Positions 1 to 11,240 of a stretch of 64,000 nt of DNA are shown piece by piece; position 1 is the stretch's first letter; every line of letters starts with the position of its first letter. Source of the stretch: Asparagopsis taxiformis (lineage: Eukaryota; Rhodophyta; Florideophyceae; Bonnemaisoniales; Bonnemaisoniaceae); the NCBI GenBank assembly GCA_030407315.1, contig JALQPE010002090.1:1-64000 (forward strand). Reading direction: 5' to 3'. The notes under the pieces were generated by a model that ran no database searches, had not been told where the DNA came from, and worked only from the letters and a program-made list of their open reading frames with translations. A program made the translations under genes and the position numbers.

Positions 1-7
1 GCCAATT

Positions 8-250
8 AGACACCCTGATTTGAATTAAAATTTGGGCTATTCTCAAAAACATGCACATGTGAACATGTTTTTGAGATGGGGGTGTGCCGTACGGCACAAT
101 CGACCGCCCAAATCGTGTTTTTTTTGCAATATTTTTTTGCCCTGAATTGTAGAGTTTCTGGGCTGGCCAGCAATGCATCTGAGCTGGACATCCACCGGAC
201 GTCCATTTCAGGTTGATCGTGTATCGTGCACGTCCACCCATTACCGGAAG
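8..250 (+). repeat. Hairpin/palindrome repeat module, copy 1
   Basis: First of six copies of a ~200-bp module. It starts near ACACCCTGATTTGAATTAAA and contains a perfect hairpin with 12-bp arms CTCAAAAACATG / CATGTTTTTGAG (42-53 and 64-75). This is followed at 84-97 by the perfect 14-bp palindrome GTGCCGTACGGCAC. The far end reads GAGCTGGACATCCACCGGAC and continues into sequence resembling the inner end of the inverted repeats at 4691-5021 and 10776-11090. This copy could therefore be the left end of an element that begins before base 1. Confidence 0.85.
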
Positions 251-529
251 CAGTAGGCGATGAAGCACGTACAAACCCATTGTTCTGCTGCTATTTCTAC
301 ATAGACCATCGAGTCTAGAGATGTGAGGGAATCGTCCTGGAAATCATGCTCCAACCCACGAGGGAATGGACATCTAGTTTGAAAGCATGGAACGGAAGTA
401 CATTATACTAGTTCATAGATTGAAGTGATAAAGGAGATGATTATATTCTCGATAATTGTTTACCAAAGTAGTAGTTGTTAAGCTATCTAGCCGTCGGAAA
501 ATTTGTTCTCTCGTCTTCGTCTCACTATT

Positions 530-3500
530 TCAGGATCTCCCGGCAGAATAGGCGTTATCGGCAACTGTGGAGTTGAATAGCTCAAGATGAATTTTTGACA
601 CCCGGTGTGAGGGTTCTCTTCTTGGGAGCTTCTCTGTCGTCTTCATCCGCATGATTCCGAGTTGCCCTGTCTTCGGCCTACGATCTTTCTTGACCGGGAT
701 GGGAACAACTGTCTTGTGGCGAACATTGACAGGTGCCGGTTGACTTTGCCTGGCAGACCGGCGCGGAGCATTGGCGATTACTTCTTCTTCGAATCCCACC
801 GCCTGATGAAACCAACGAAACATTGTCGGGAATCGGATACGACGCATTCCTGAAATACGTGGTACCTCGTTGTCGTGTGTGACACACTCTGTCGACATGC
901 CCTGCCTGCCGGCATGTTGTACATGGCCGTGACCGATGAAGACTGAACGTGGCGGAACGATTACCTTCTTCAGCTTCATCGTCTTGGCGTACATATCTAA
1001 TTCCAGCGCTTTGGAAAAGACGTACTTGTGGGACCCTGGACACACCCAGATAGGGAATGGGTCATCTCCGTTGGCAATAACAAAGTAACCCGGAAGTTGA
1101 TCTTTGCGGTCGCGAGGAGGAACAGGGAAATCATTGTGTGGGACCTGCCGAGGACACCCCTTTCCCGTTATCAAAAACCGTCCCCCAGATGCCGGCATGA
1201 CAAGTTTTTCTCTCCGGTAAACCGCACTCCTCCAGCCCTATCAGCCGGACAAGGATTCCCAACCACACATCCAGCAGGGCTCGCCGCGTCACAAACTTGA
1301 ACCGGTCGATATGCGTCTCATCGTTCTCGGCATAGTCAACCAGGCAGTGGCGCGTAGACGTGAAGCGAGCCCTCCCCTCATTCCGGTTCTTCTCATCTGT
1401 TTCATCATCGTCCCCCGTATTGACAATGGGACTCCACAGCTGCCGGTTCCCAGGGTCCTTGTGCACCTCTCCCCCTCCCACGTTCCCAAAAGTACCGAAA
1501 CAATTCCTGGTTAGGAATTTCTTCCATGAGACCCAAGTCAAATGGGAACTTGTCCGACGCATCGAGGTAGCTTACATCCGCGAAATTGTGCATCACCGTA
1601 TACCCTCGCTCGTTGATTTCCGTTCGGCAATTGTGGAAGTACGCCATACCAGTGCCGGCCTCATACGAATCCTTCCAGCTTGTAGACATTCGCGCAACCT
1701 GGGCGAAGTCCAGCCTCGAGGGTAGAAACGTCGATGTAGGCTCACACATCGCCTTGGCAGCCATCTTCCACGCTGCGAAAAACATCGGATAGATGGTGTC
1801 GATCTCGAAAACAAGATGACGAGCCCGATGTTGTTCCGGAATATGCAGCCCCTCAACACAGGGTCCATCGCCACTTGCTTCAAATACCTCACCTCTCTGC
1901 CCTCCTCATCGATTTCCACACTCTCCAATAACAACCTGAGCTCAATCGGGGCAGACAGCCAACCCTCACCGATGCGATGACGTCCGCGGGACGCTGCGCC
2001 AGATGATGCCCTTCGCTCGGTCTTTGACTTCGAAATCGTCGGAAGAGATGGCATCCGGTCGTCGAACAGGAGGTCGTGTTCAGAAGGAGAGTCACGAACG
2101 ATGTAACCGTCTTCATCGACTTCCACTCCTTCCGGAACAGTGAATGTAATTGTCACTTCGCGGACCCCCTTGCTTTCGACTTGGCCCTCGTCTGCACCCT
2201 GTTTGTCTTCCTCGTCCGAAGCGGTATGGACAGATTCTTGGTTGGAGGGAGTCGCACCAGCACGTTGGTTATCTTGGGGGACAATCTCAACGGCAGAATC
2301 GGGGGAACGGGCGGAGTCTTCGTCAACCTCATCACCGGAAGCAGTGGCTTGTTGTTGATCGGTGGGTTTATCAACAACGGCCTGCTCTTCTTCCCCGGCG
2401 GATTGTTGTACCACAACCGGCTCTTCTTCCTCGAGGCGTGTGCTCCCCGTCGAGCGAAGTCGCTGTGAACGGCGGCGGATGCCATGCGAAGCAGGCTCAT
2501 GTTCGACATTCCGCTGCTTCTTGTGAGTGAGTCTCACATTGGCAGCAGAAGGGCGGCGTTTGCGTCGAGCCTTAGTCTTCTTCTTCAATGTCGGATTGAA
2601 AAACTCTTTCAAGTTCGTTTCCAAATCCTGTAAACGCGTGGTTCTCCGTCGCATTCGAACCTCACTGCTCCGGTCGTCCCCTCTATACATTGCAATGGCA
2701 TTGGTGAGATGCCATTGCAACTCCTTCGGCTGCTTAACCGACCCAATTGCCATCTCTGTGCTCAGAAATGACTTGCGCATAATACTCTTTGGGCGCCCAT
2801 ACGCAGCGTACAGAGAATTTGCTATTGCAGTCACGCGACGGACGTATGTATAGAAGTCGTTCACGTCAAAGCGTCCATCCGGACGTCCACCATGAGCAGG
2901 GTTCAAGTACTCCGAAAGACCACGCAAGACGAAGACAAAGTTTTCTTCCAGCAACTCGCGCACTATCTTGTGGTCCAGGTGCGTTATCCCAATCTCGTTG
3001 CGGCGCTCGGAATTGTTCAGCTCACGCAACACTTCGTCGAGAACAGGATGCTTCAGCGTTGCTATAGCCAAACGCGTCCACCGCCGGGCCGTGTTCGTTG
3101 AATTCATCATCCCCATGAACTGCGCCTCGAACAATGTTCGGATGACATCAGACTCACGCAAGTCGCCAGCGTTTTCCACGTTATTTGCAACAGCAATCGT
3201 ACGGATGAACTGCTGGATGGACGACAAGATTCGAACCAGGGAGCGCTCCGTCAGTTGCGTCCCAGTCGTATGGTTCGACTCTGCACTCTTGTGGATGATC
3301 TCATGAGGCTGAAGATCACTGTCGTCCTTGCGGCGAAGGTAGTACACATCCAGAGGCTGAGTAACCCAGCGCAAGCGGTTTGCGTCCTGTGGCAGCTTGG
3401 TTCTGTGCATACGGGTGAGGCGCGTGAAGTCATCGCAATGCTATGCATAGCATTGAGACGATGCAGTCCGTCGATCACGGTCACGTTCGCATTGGCATGG

Positions 3501-4440
3501 AATTTGCCATTCTGGAACAGACGCGTGTCGGCGGGCAGATGCGTGTTCTGCGACCTCAGCACCGTCACAGTGATACGCGAAGAGCTCACATACCCCACAG
3601 CCAACATATTGTTGCGCAGGTCCTCCACGTGGTCTTCTTTCACATCCCGAAGGGTCACGGCCGGTTCCACTAGCTGCCTCACCAACACAGTCGCTCCTTC
3701 TCCGACGTAATCCGACGTCACAAACTTGGGCACCGTAATTTGCGTCCCCTGCTGCTCACGAATGCTTTCCGCCACCTCCGGTTCGTCGTCCACCTCGGTT
3801 ACGTCCTGCGTAGTAGCTTCGGTGACGTTGGAGCGAGCAGGGTGCTTCGTGCCTCCACTGGAGGGTCTTGCAGAGCGAGCAGGGCGCTTCGTGCCTCCCG
3901 AAACCGGACGGAGCGTGCTGGATGCTTCGTACCCCCCGAACCAGTGATTTCGCCTGCCGGACCGGTACTGGGCATCCGTCCCGAGCTGGCCTGGTTCGTC
4001 GCTGCGTTGAAGTTTGACGCTGCAGCAGGGGTACGAATGTCGCTAGGGCCATCCTCCGCAGCGGGGCGCATCATCCGAGTATCCCAAGGGTAAAACGCCG
4101 CGGCGTATGCTCCACCCATCGTCTCCGGCGGTCCCTCGGCGCCATCAAACATGTACGGGAACGGGAGGTCCTTGAACTTGTCCTTAGTCGCAATGTTGCG
4201 CACGACGATATAGTCGGCCTCGTCGGTTTCCGGCAGCTTGTGGTTGTGCAGCGTGCGCGGAAGGCCAACATCGCCACCAGCAGTGCTCACCGAAGCCGTC
4301 CCAATATGCACAGCCGCACCGTCCACGTCCGCAAACAAATTGACATCGACGCCGCGCTTGAGTCCGCGCGACTCCGCTGACGCGCTCACTTGATCGCCGC
4401 AAACCGTTGAAAACAAACTGCTGAAATGCGTATCCGCCAT
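530..4440 (-). pseudogene. ParB-like domain / 2OG-Fe(II) dioxygenase-like protein, frame-disrupted
   Basis: Several minus-strand frames read as one protein of roughly 1,300 residues. A start at 4440 (MADTHFSS...) leads through a short repeated segment (SGGTK-H/R-PARS), where the frame shifts. The next frame holds a ParB-like core ending in VTVIDGLHRLNAM, the family's DG-x-HR signature. The frame then changes near 3410 into a helical region and a long acidic, disordered linker, and again near 1800, 1500 and 1170. The last piece contains QVPHNDFPV (HxD), WVCPGSH and GHGHVQHAG (distal His), the layout of a phytanoyl-CoA-dioxygenase-like 2OG-Fe(II) fold. ParB-like domains bind or cut DNA and sometimes bind CTP; 2OG-Fe(II) enzymes oxidise nucleic acids, proteins or small molecules. 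The substrate here is unknown. About five shifts, several in homopolymers, suggest a pseudogene, but assembly indels would look the same. No intron boundaries fit the shifts. Confidence 0.6.
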
Positions 4441-4690
4441 GATTGTTGAGTTGGAAAGTAAAAGAGATGGTTGACGTTGACGTATTCGAGTGATGTGGAT
4501 GGTAGGTTTCACGTTGCTTGAAGAATGGTCGTGAACGCCAATCGCTGGAAATAATAACACAATACAACCGAAATTTTGTTAGGTACACACCTATCGTGAC
4601 CGCTGGAATGCAAGACAGGCAATCGAGATGTGAGTGTCCGTTCGGAACGGGCCCGAGTCGGGCTCTCGAAACCTGACGAGGTGGCGTGAA

Positions 4691-5021
4691 GCAGGCAGTG
4701 TCCTTGATGTGTAATGTGTTAAAATTACAGCTGTCAAGCTAGGCGGCTTTTGGGGCGGCTGCGAGCACCCCTTTATCCGGGAACACCCTGATTTGAGTTA
4801 AAATTTGGGCTATTCTCAAAACATGCACATGTGAACATGTTTTTGAGATGGGGGTGTGCCGTACGGCACAATCGACCCGCCCAAATCGTTGATTTTTGCA
4901 AGATTTTTTGTGCCCGAAATTTTAGAATTTCTGGGCTGGCAGCAGTGCAATCGAGCTGGACATCCACCGGACGTCCATTTCAGGTTGATCGTGTGCTGCC
5001 TACATCCACGCATTGCAGTAA
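4691..5021 (+). repeat. Left inverted repeat with hairpin module (copy 2)
   Basis: This is the inverted partner of 10776-11090. It contains the AATTACAGCTGT block, the GCGAGCACCCC block, the hairpin (one arm lacks one A here) and the GTGCCGTACGGCAC palindrome. Relative to the right copy it has an extra ~15 bp (around 4744-4760, gcttttggggcggct). Confidence 0.65.
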
Positions 5022-5830
5022 CTAAGCAGGCGGGATCACTACTAATTAAAGTGCACGGAATATGAGTAACGTGATGGGTGAGTGTGTTTGTGTTGAGGGA
5101 GTAAGGCGGGACCATTATGAACACGGAAGAAGATGCGTACCTAGCATAACTTAGGCTTGAAGCCTGGAATCGACCCATCTTTCGGCGCCATTTAGCCTTA
5201 CAGTTAGTGCTTACAGAAGCCAGTGATGACCCCGCTCGGGCGGCGGCTCCGGTTCCTGGGGCCGTTGTGGCCAAATTAGACACCCTGATTTGAATTAAAA
5301 TTTGGGCTATTCTCAAAAACATGCACATGTGAACATGTTTTTGAGATGGGGTGTGCCGTACGGCACAATCGACCGCCCAAATCGATGATTTTTTACAATT
5401 TTTGTGCCCGAAATTTTAGAATTTCTGGGCTGGCCAGCAGTGCAATCGAGCTGGACATCCACCGGACGTCCATTTCAGTTGGTCGTGAGAGAGTGAGGCG
5501 GGACCATGATGGAACAAGGACCAAGACCTGTCCCGGCGTATTGAGCCTGAATTGACCTTCGTCAGACGCCATTTAGCCTTACAGTTAGTGCCTACAGAAG
5601 CCGTGACAACCCACTCGGGGCGGCGGCCGGTGCCTGGGGCCGTTCTGGCCAAATTAGACACCTGATTTGAATTAAAATTTGGGCTATTCTCAAAAACATG
5701 CACATGTGAACATGTTTTTGAGATGGGGGTGTGCCGTACGGCACTTTCGACCGCCTAAATCGATAAAATTTTGCAATTTTTTCCTGCCCGAAATTCTACA
5801 AGTTCTGGGCTGGCCAGTAATGCATTAGCT
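5021..5830 (+). repeat. Tandem array of hairpin modules (copies 3 and 4) with conserved spacers
   Basis: Modules start near 5278 and 5655 in the same orientation as copy 2. They are separated by a related spacer that shares GGCGGGACCAT, CGCCATTTAGCCTTACAGTTAGTGC, GGGGCGGCGG-type and GGGGCCGTT(G/C)TGGCCAAATTAGACAC motifs. The repeating unit is therefore module plus spacer, about 380 bp. No reading frame in it looks like a gene. Confidence 0.75.
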
Positions 5831-6849
5831 ATCTCCTCTAAACCGATTCTAACAAGCAGAAAGAATCCTCTCCTTCATGACGATGCTCTCCATCGTCTTT
5901 TCGAAGCCATTTCCGTACGAAAAATAATCGAAAAACATATTTGACTTTAACCTAACAGCTATCGCGAGCACCGTACTCAGCTATATTTCCTCTGTAATTT
6001 CCTTCCTCCAACCAATCAATAGCCGCTTGGTCACAGGCTTAAAAGCCTTCCACTATCTGTCCTATCCATCGAAGACCCTCGGAGGGTTCGATCCAGGCCT
6101 TGATCACCATGATGGGTGTGCAACCCGAGAAAATGAAAATGGAACATATTGCGACAGGGACGAGATATCATTCCATGAAAGAGAACTTCTCTTTCGTTTA
6201 CTTTTTTCTAACAAGATTCTAAACGTCTACAAACCCTATGTCGTCCGTCCGTTTTCATCCCGGAGAGATGTGGATGTGAGGTAAGACGCAGTGGTGATGT
6301 TGTGTTGATTCCCACAGACGGAAGTGGAGGAGGTGGCTACGGAGGAAGCCTGGAGAACTTGTCCGGTACTGACATCTCACATGTTGCCATTAACGGAGGT
6401 GGTGGAGGAGGCTATGGTGCAAGCCTGGAGAACATGTGACTCACATCTCGCAGATGTCAGTACCCATGGATGAGAAGAAAAGCATGTTGAGGTGCGGTTC
6501 GGATATTCGATCCATTAACGGAGGTGGTGGAGGAGGCTATGGTGGAAGCCTGGAGAAGAATAGAGTAGTCCTATACCCATGGATCACAAGAAGACGTTGT
6601 TGGGCTCCTTTTCGAAGCCCATTCGTCTCTTGAATAAATTTAGCACCCAAATCATATACGATTGCCGAGTTGACACCCCGTATGTCTCGTTGGTAGAAAT
6701 AGCAGGGGTTCCACCACTCAGCTGGCGGGAAGTAGTTACTGATTATATGAGATATGGCTTAGCTCCCGCCAAAACCGATAGCTCTGGGCTCAGGTTCTCC
6801 AAATGTGGTTATACGAATGTGTTCTGACAATGCTAGAAGACGAATATCT
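5831..6849. other. Non-genic stretch with three Gly-rich-coding repeats and a 13-bp inverted repeat
   Basis: No gene is supported. Three copies of a ~40-bp unit coding for Gly-Gly-Gly-Tyr-Gly-Gly-Ser-Leu-Glu-type peptide lie at about 6321-6357, 6389-6431 and 6513-6557. A perfect 13-bp inverted repeat GGTACTGACATCT / AGATGTCAGTACC (6365-6377 and 6452-6464) encloses the second copy. These look like remnants of a glycine-rich coding sequence. Confidence 0.5.
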
Positions 6850-7045
6850 GCATCCTGATTTGAATTAAAATTTGGGCTATTCTCAAAAACATGCACATGT
6901 GAACATGTTTTTGAGATGGGGGTGTGCCGTACGGCACAATCGACCGCCCAAATCGATGTTTTTTTGCAATATTTTTGCTGCCCGAAATTGTAGAATTTCT
7001 GGTCTGGCCAGCAATGCATCTGAGCTGGACATCCCCATGTCCAGT
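6850..7045 (+). repeat. Hairpin/palindrome repeat module, copy 5
   Basis: The hairpin arms and the 14-bp palindrome are intact. The far end diverges after GAGCTGGACATCC into CCATGTCCAGTGG, unlike the other copies. It lies ~340 bp upstream of the methyltransferase-SET start codon. Confidence 0.8.
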
Positions 7046-7384
7046 GGCCGTCCGGATGTCGCTCACCTGGTAAGCGTGATGCACCTGTGACAACCTATGT
7101 GACTGCAGTCACAGCCGCCATGGCGGCCGTGCAGTACAACCCTCAAAGACAGGGAATCACAATCTTTTTAAAATTTTTGTCTACCACGTATCCGTCACAA
7201 CTTATTACCTACACCGGTTACGGGTTTCAAGACCTTTCCAGTGCTGTGTACCCGTATACTCTGTTCCGTTCGATATCAACCAGTGTTCCTCACGAAAGAG
7301 TGCAAACGTCACGAGATACGTCGTCAAATTTGACTGTCTCGCCGAGCGGTCGCCATCCTGTACCGAATTTCCACTCATTCCATT
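7046..7384. other. Upstream region of the methyltransferase-SET gene; nothing recognised
   Basis: 339 bp between module copy 5 and the ATG at 7385. No TATA box, repeat or coding segment is recognisable. It presumably holds the promoter and 5' leader. Confidence 0.3.
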
Positions 7385-10300
7385 ATGACGAATAAGCGCA
7401 GGCGCAACAGCAATCCGATCGTTGACGACGCAACCGTGCCAATTCTGCGCGAACCCGCTAGCCCTTGGGAGGATTCTAGTGACATGGGTACACGTCGAAA
7501 CGTAGGTCGCGCCGCCCGCGAAACTACTCTCGCTGGCAAAGACTTCCTCCGCCTCTTGCTGGATTTGTTCGCCCACTCAAGTTTCGCAGACTTGACGGAC
7601 AAGCCGGGAGGTTTCACATACGCGGACCTTGGCGCTTGGGTTGCGCAGGGCACGGAAGAAAAATTTTGGCGCTGCAAGGTCGACTCAGCATGGCCTTCAG
7701 CGGTCGTTCGAAGAATGCTGGAGTCGAGGCGGATGTTGCCGAAATCGTCATGGCAGAGATGAACGTTGAGCGAGCCAAGCAGATTGTTCGTCTGGCATTA
7801 CCGATTGCCGAGTTTTCAAGACAGGATGAGCGTATCGGGCAATGGGTTGAGCACTGCATCCTTTCTGGGATCGTGCCGCAGACCTTCCTTATTGGATGTA
7901 ACATGCTTCCTTCGCCACTACAGGCGCCGCAGCGCGGGGAACCAAGCGCCTTCGTTCTTGCTCCACCGGAAACGTTCGAGGTATTGATGTATTTCCAAGC
8001 GTTGTCTATCATCCGAAATCACAACAAGAACCTGCCGCGTCGCCGAATAGGCGACGCGGCCGAGGAGGGGAACGAAGCCGCACGCGTCCCAGCCCATCGG
8101 AAAAGCACTAATCGAGCTTGTTACGTGGTTCAAGTTTTATACCATGCTTGGACCGATGTGGCCTTCGCCGCAAAGTTTTCCAGCTTCGAAGAGTTGATGG
8201 CGCCGTACATCATTTTCGACAGCAGTGAGCATTGGTTTGACGTGCTCGATGAAGGTCTATTCGCACCGATAGAGCAGAAGCTAGATCTCTACCACGACAA
8301 AGCTCCCCTATCTCATCCTGATGGATATGGTGGAAAAGTAGAGACAAGAACCAGTGCGCAGCACAGTGTATTTAGGGACCTTGTGAGGAAGTTCTTCGAC
8401 CGGTTGCAGTTTCTTATCGTCAACCCGGACCTGTACACCTGGCCGGAGTCCGACCGCTGGGGGGCGCTGGAAATATACTTGTCAAGCGGAAATCCGGACA
8501 AGCTGCCAGCGTACTTTGACACCCTCGACGAAGACGTTATGGCTGTCCTCCGCCCGGCACCACAAGCCGCGGACGCAGAAAAGGTCCCCAAGCCGGTTGA
8601 TGACACTCCCACTCGTCGCAACACAGGAGGGAGAGGTTTGGTTCCGTCGACAAGACACACAACCAGGCTTCAACTTGGACCTGGGAGGACCAGTCTTACT
8701 GCCCAAGGGCCGTCTCCCCCGTCACCGTCACCCCATGCGACAGAAGAGCAGGAAAGTGAAGGGCAGGCTCTCGCAAAGGACTTTCTTTCGAAAATGAGTC
8801 AGTATTGCCGGGTGTACGACGTCCCTTTCGAAGATTTGGTCAGTGCCGACGAGAGCCGAGAACACGTGCCCATCACGGGCAACGTTCAGCTCATTCTGAC
8901 TGATCCGCCCTACAATGTTCGTCGTAAGAGGAACGATTCCAACTCTTCGTACGACAGGCTAACTGCAGAAGATATGCAGGCTAGCATCGAAGTGTTTGAC
9001 GAGCTGTTGCGCCCCGGTGGCCACGGCATCGTGTTCTGCTCCGTTTTGCAGTTCTACGAATGGTTCCATTACTTGGAAACGTACAAAGGACCGCAGTCAG
9101 AAGGCCCAACCGATGCTGCTGCCAGTGATGACGGGTCGGATGAAGAAGAGGTTACGTCCATGAATTCGGACTCCGAAGCATCGCAGCACAGTGGCGAAGA
9201 AAGTGCGGATGAGGAGGAGGACGAGGAGGAGGAGGACGTCGTTCGGAATTCAGTTTTCTTCGTTGACGAGGTACCTCTGTTGTTTGTCCGACTACCTGGG
9301 CACCTCTATCAAATGCCGGGGCGGAAGAGGTACCAACGCATGAACATGGCAGAGGTCGCTATCCACTTCTGGAAGCGAGGTGTTCCGTTCAAGACTGGAA
9401 GCGAGATGGTGGCCTATAGGAACCACGGATACATGGACGGCACGTACCCGGCGTGGTGCAACGTCACCATCAATATGCCCGCCATCGATTCGAATGAGAT
9501 GGTGTGGCGAACAAGGAGCACAACCGGTGCTACGGTCAGAGTTCGTGCAGAGCAGAAGAGCGTCGCTCTCATGATGGAGTTGATCAGCCAGCATTCACAG
9601 CCTGGTGATATTGTTGTCGATCCATTCTCTGGCACTTTCGCAACGGGAAAAGCAGCTATGAGCTTGCCTGAGCACCGTGTTTTCGTTGGCAGTGACATGG
9701 ACAAATTGTGTGTGGCACGATCGCTTCCAAAGCTGTGTGCAGTCATGTCACGTGTAATTCTTTCAAACAACACTGACATGAGGGTCACGACAGAAGCGAA
9801 ACAGAGTGCTGAGAAGTTCTTGGCGTCCCCCTCTGTCACGATGCGTACGCAGAGGGAACGCAGGATCATCGAACCCCCACCTGGCCTTCCCCTGTACCAG
9901 AGGTTCCCGAAATATATTCGGCAGTACCTCTGGCAGCTGTGCCCAGAGTCGATTGCGTCGCACGAGCACATGGAAAAACCGGTACATTATTGGCCACCTT
10001 CCCTGCGCCGCTGGTTGCAAACTGAAAACCCTCGCGTGATGCGGGCACACGATTGTGTTGCGAAAAAATTGAGCGTTCGACCATCGCTGATTAAGCATCC
10101 AAATGCAGGAAGAGGGCTCTTCGCTGAACAGACATTTAATGTTGGCGACGAAGTATGTGCATACTACGGAACTGTTGTGTACTCTGATATGAGCAAGGAG
10201 TCGATGAGGTTCGCGTACGGAGAGGGTCACATGGCGATAACGAAGGAAACATTCTTGATGTATGCCATCAAGCTGTATGCAACAGCGGAGGACGACGAAA

Positions 10301-10581
10301 ACATCGAGCATCCAATTTGGATTGTTCCGGCTCCGTTCTGTTCGGCGCAGTTCATCAACGACCCGCGGTATTTGCGAGGTGAGGACACTCCGGCGGAAGA
10401 CACCAGGCGGATGGCCAACGTCGAGTTTGTCGAGAACTACAGCAGCGGTTCGACGGGGAAGAAGCTCAAGGCGAAGGACCTAGAAAATCCGAAGATCATT
10501 GTAGTACGTGCAATCCGCGATATCCGTCCGGGGCAGGAGCTCTACGTTCATTATGGGACAGCGTTTAGAGCATGGAATTAG
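7385..10581 (+). CDS. Beta-class DNA N4-cytosine/N6-adenine methyltransferase fused to a SET domain
   Basis: The protein should start at the ATG at 7385 (MTNKRRRNSN). One base-level frame change within 7636-7762 leads into a 981-codon frame ending at 10581. Counting from the codon at 7636, LTDPPYN (motif IV, DPPY at 423-426) precedes VDPFSGTFATG (motif I, 662-671). That order is the circularly permuted beta class of amino-methyltransferases. An acidic Asp/Glu/Ser insert (~495-540) sits between them. The C-terminal ~170 residues form a SET domain: NAGRGLFAEQTF, VCAYYGTVV, QFINDPRY, then ANVEF and ELYVHYGTAF. It has no pre-SET or post-SET cysteine cluster. Such a protein could methylate DNA bases and lysines, coupling two chromatin marks; activity and targets are inferred. 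AATAAA follows at 10613-10618. The gene sits inside inverted repeats beside the ParB/dioxygenase gene. The single shift may be a mutation or an assembly indel. Confidence 0.8.
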
Positions 10582-10775
10582 GGTCACGAAAGATGTTTTC
10601 ATTTCGACTACAAATAAAGCTACGTTCCAGAGTTGAAGTATATCATATAATGCAGCATGTCCAGCCACCATTACTCCAGGGTGAAACCTATTGAGCAGTA
10701 CTCGCCTGTCAAAAACCAATCGTTCACACTCTAGATGCACTTCGTCCGAGCAGTGAACCTGACTGCTTGGATGCT

Positions 10776-11090
10776 GTTATGCGTGCAGATGCAAAATACA
10801 CGACCAAGTTGAAATGGACGCCCGGTGGATGTCCAGCTCAGTTGCATTGCTGTCCGGCCCAGAAATTCTACAATTCAGGGCAGAAAAAAATATTGCAAAA
10901 AACATCGATTTGGGCGGTCGAAAGTGCCGTACGGCACACCCCCATCTCAAAAACATGTTCACATGTGCATGTTTTTGAGAATAGCCCAAATTTTAATTCA
11001 AATCAGGACGTCTTCCGGACATAGGGGTGCTCGCGGCCTAGCTCTACAGCTGTAATTGTACCTCATTAAATACTGTTGATGACTGCCTAC
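10776..11090 (-). repeat. Right inverted repeat with hairpin module (copy 6)
   Basis: This is the reverse-complement counterpart of 4691-5021. It has the hairpin, the GTGCCGTACGGCAC palindrome, the GGGGTGCTCGCGG block and the ACAGCTGTAATT block. It is the only module copy in minus orientation. Confidence 0.65.
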
Positions 11091-11240
11091 CGTATACAAT
11101 CTGGGCTGTTGGCGTATTATCCGGTACTTGACCTGACCTGAACGTTCATCGCAGACCGTTGTGGTTACCGACACTATACAGCAATCTTTTTTGTATCTCG
11201 TGCAACTCAATCGTTCCATCGCTTCCGGGAAAGCTTCATT

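Larger units (their letters stand above)
4691..11090. mobile_element. Putative inverted-repeat element carrying the methyltransferase-SET gene
   Basis: The left flank 4691-5021 and the reverse complement of 10776-11090 align over ~320 bp. Shared landmarks from outside in are G(C/T)AGGCAGT, AATTACAGCTGT, GCTAGGC, GCGAGCACCCCT, the hairpin module and the TCCACCGG/GGTCGTGT inner end. The one complete gene between them is the DPPY-methyltransferase/SET gene. No transposase lies inside the repeats and no convincing target-site duplication is visible, so the unit may be non-autonomous. The true element may also be larger and include the ParB/dioxygenase gene, with the module at 8-250 as its left end. 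Boundaries are approximate. Confidence 0.5.
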
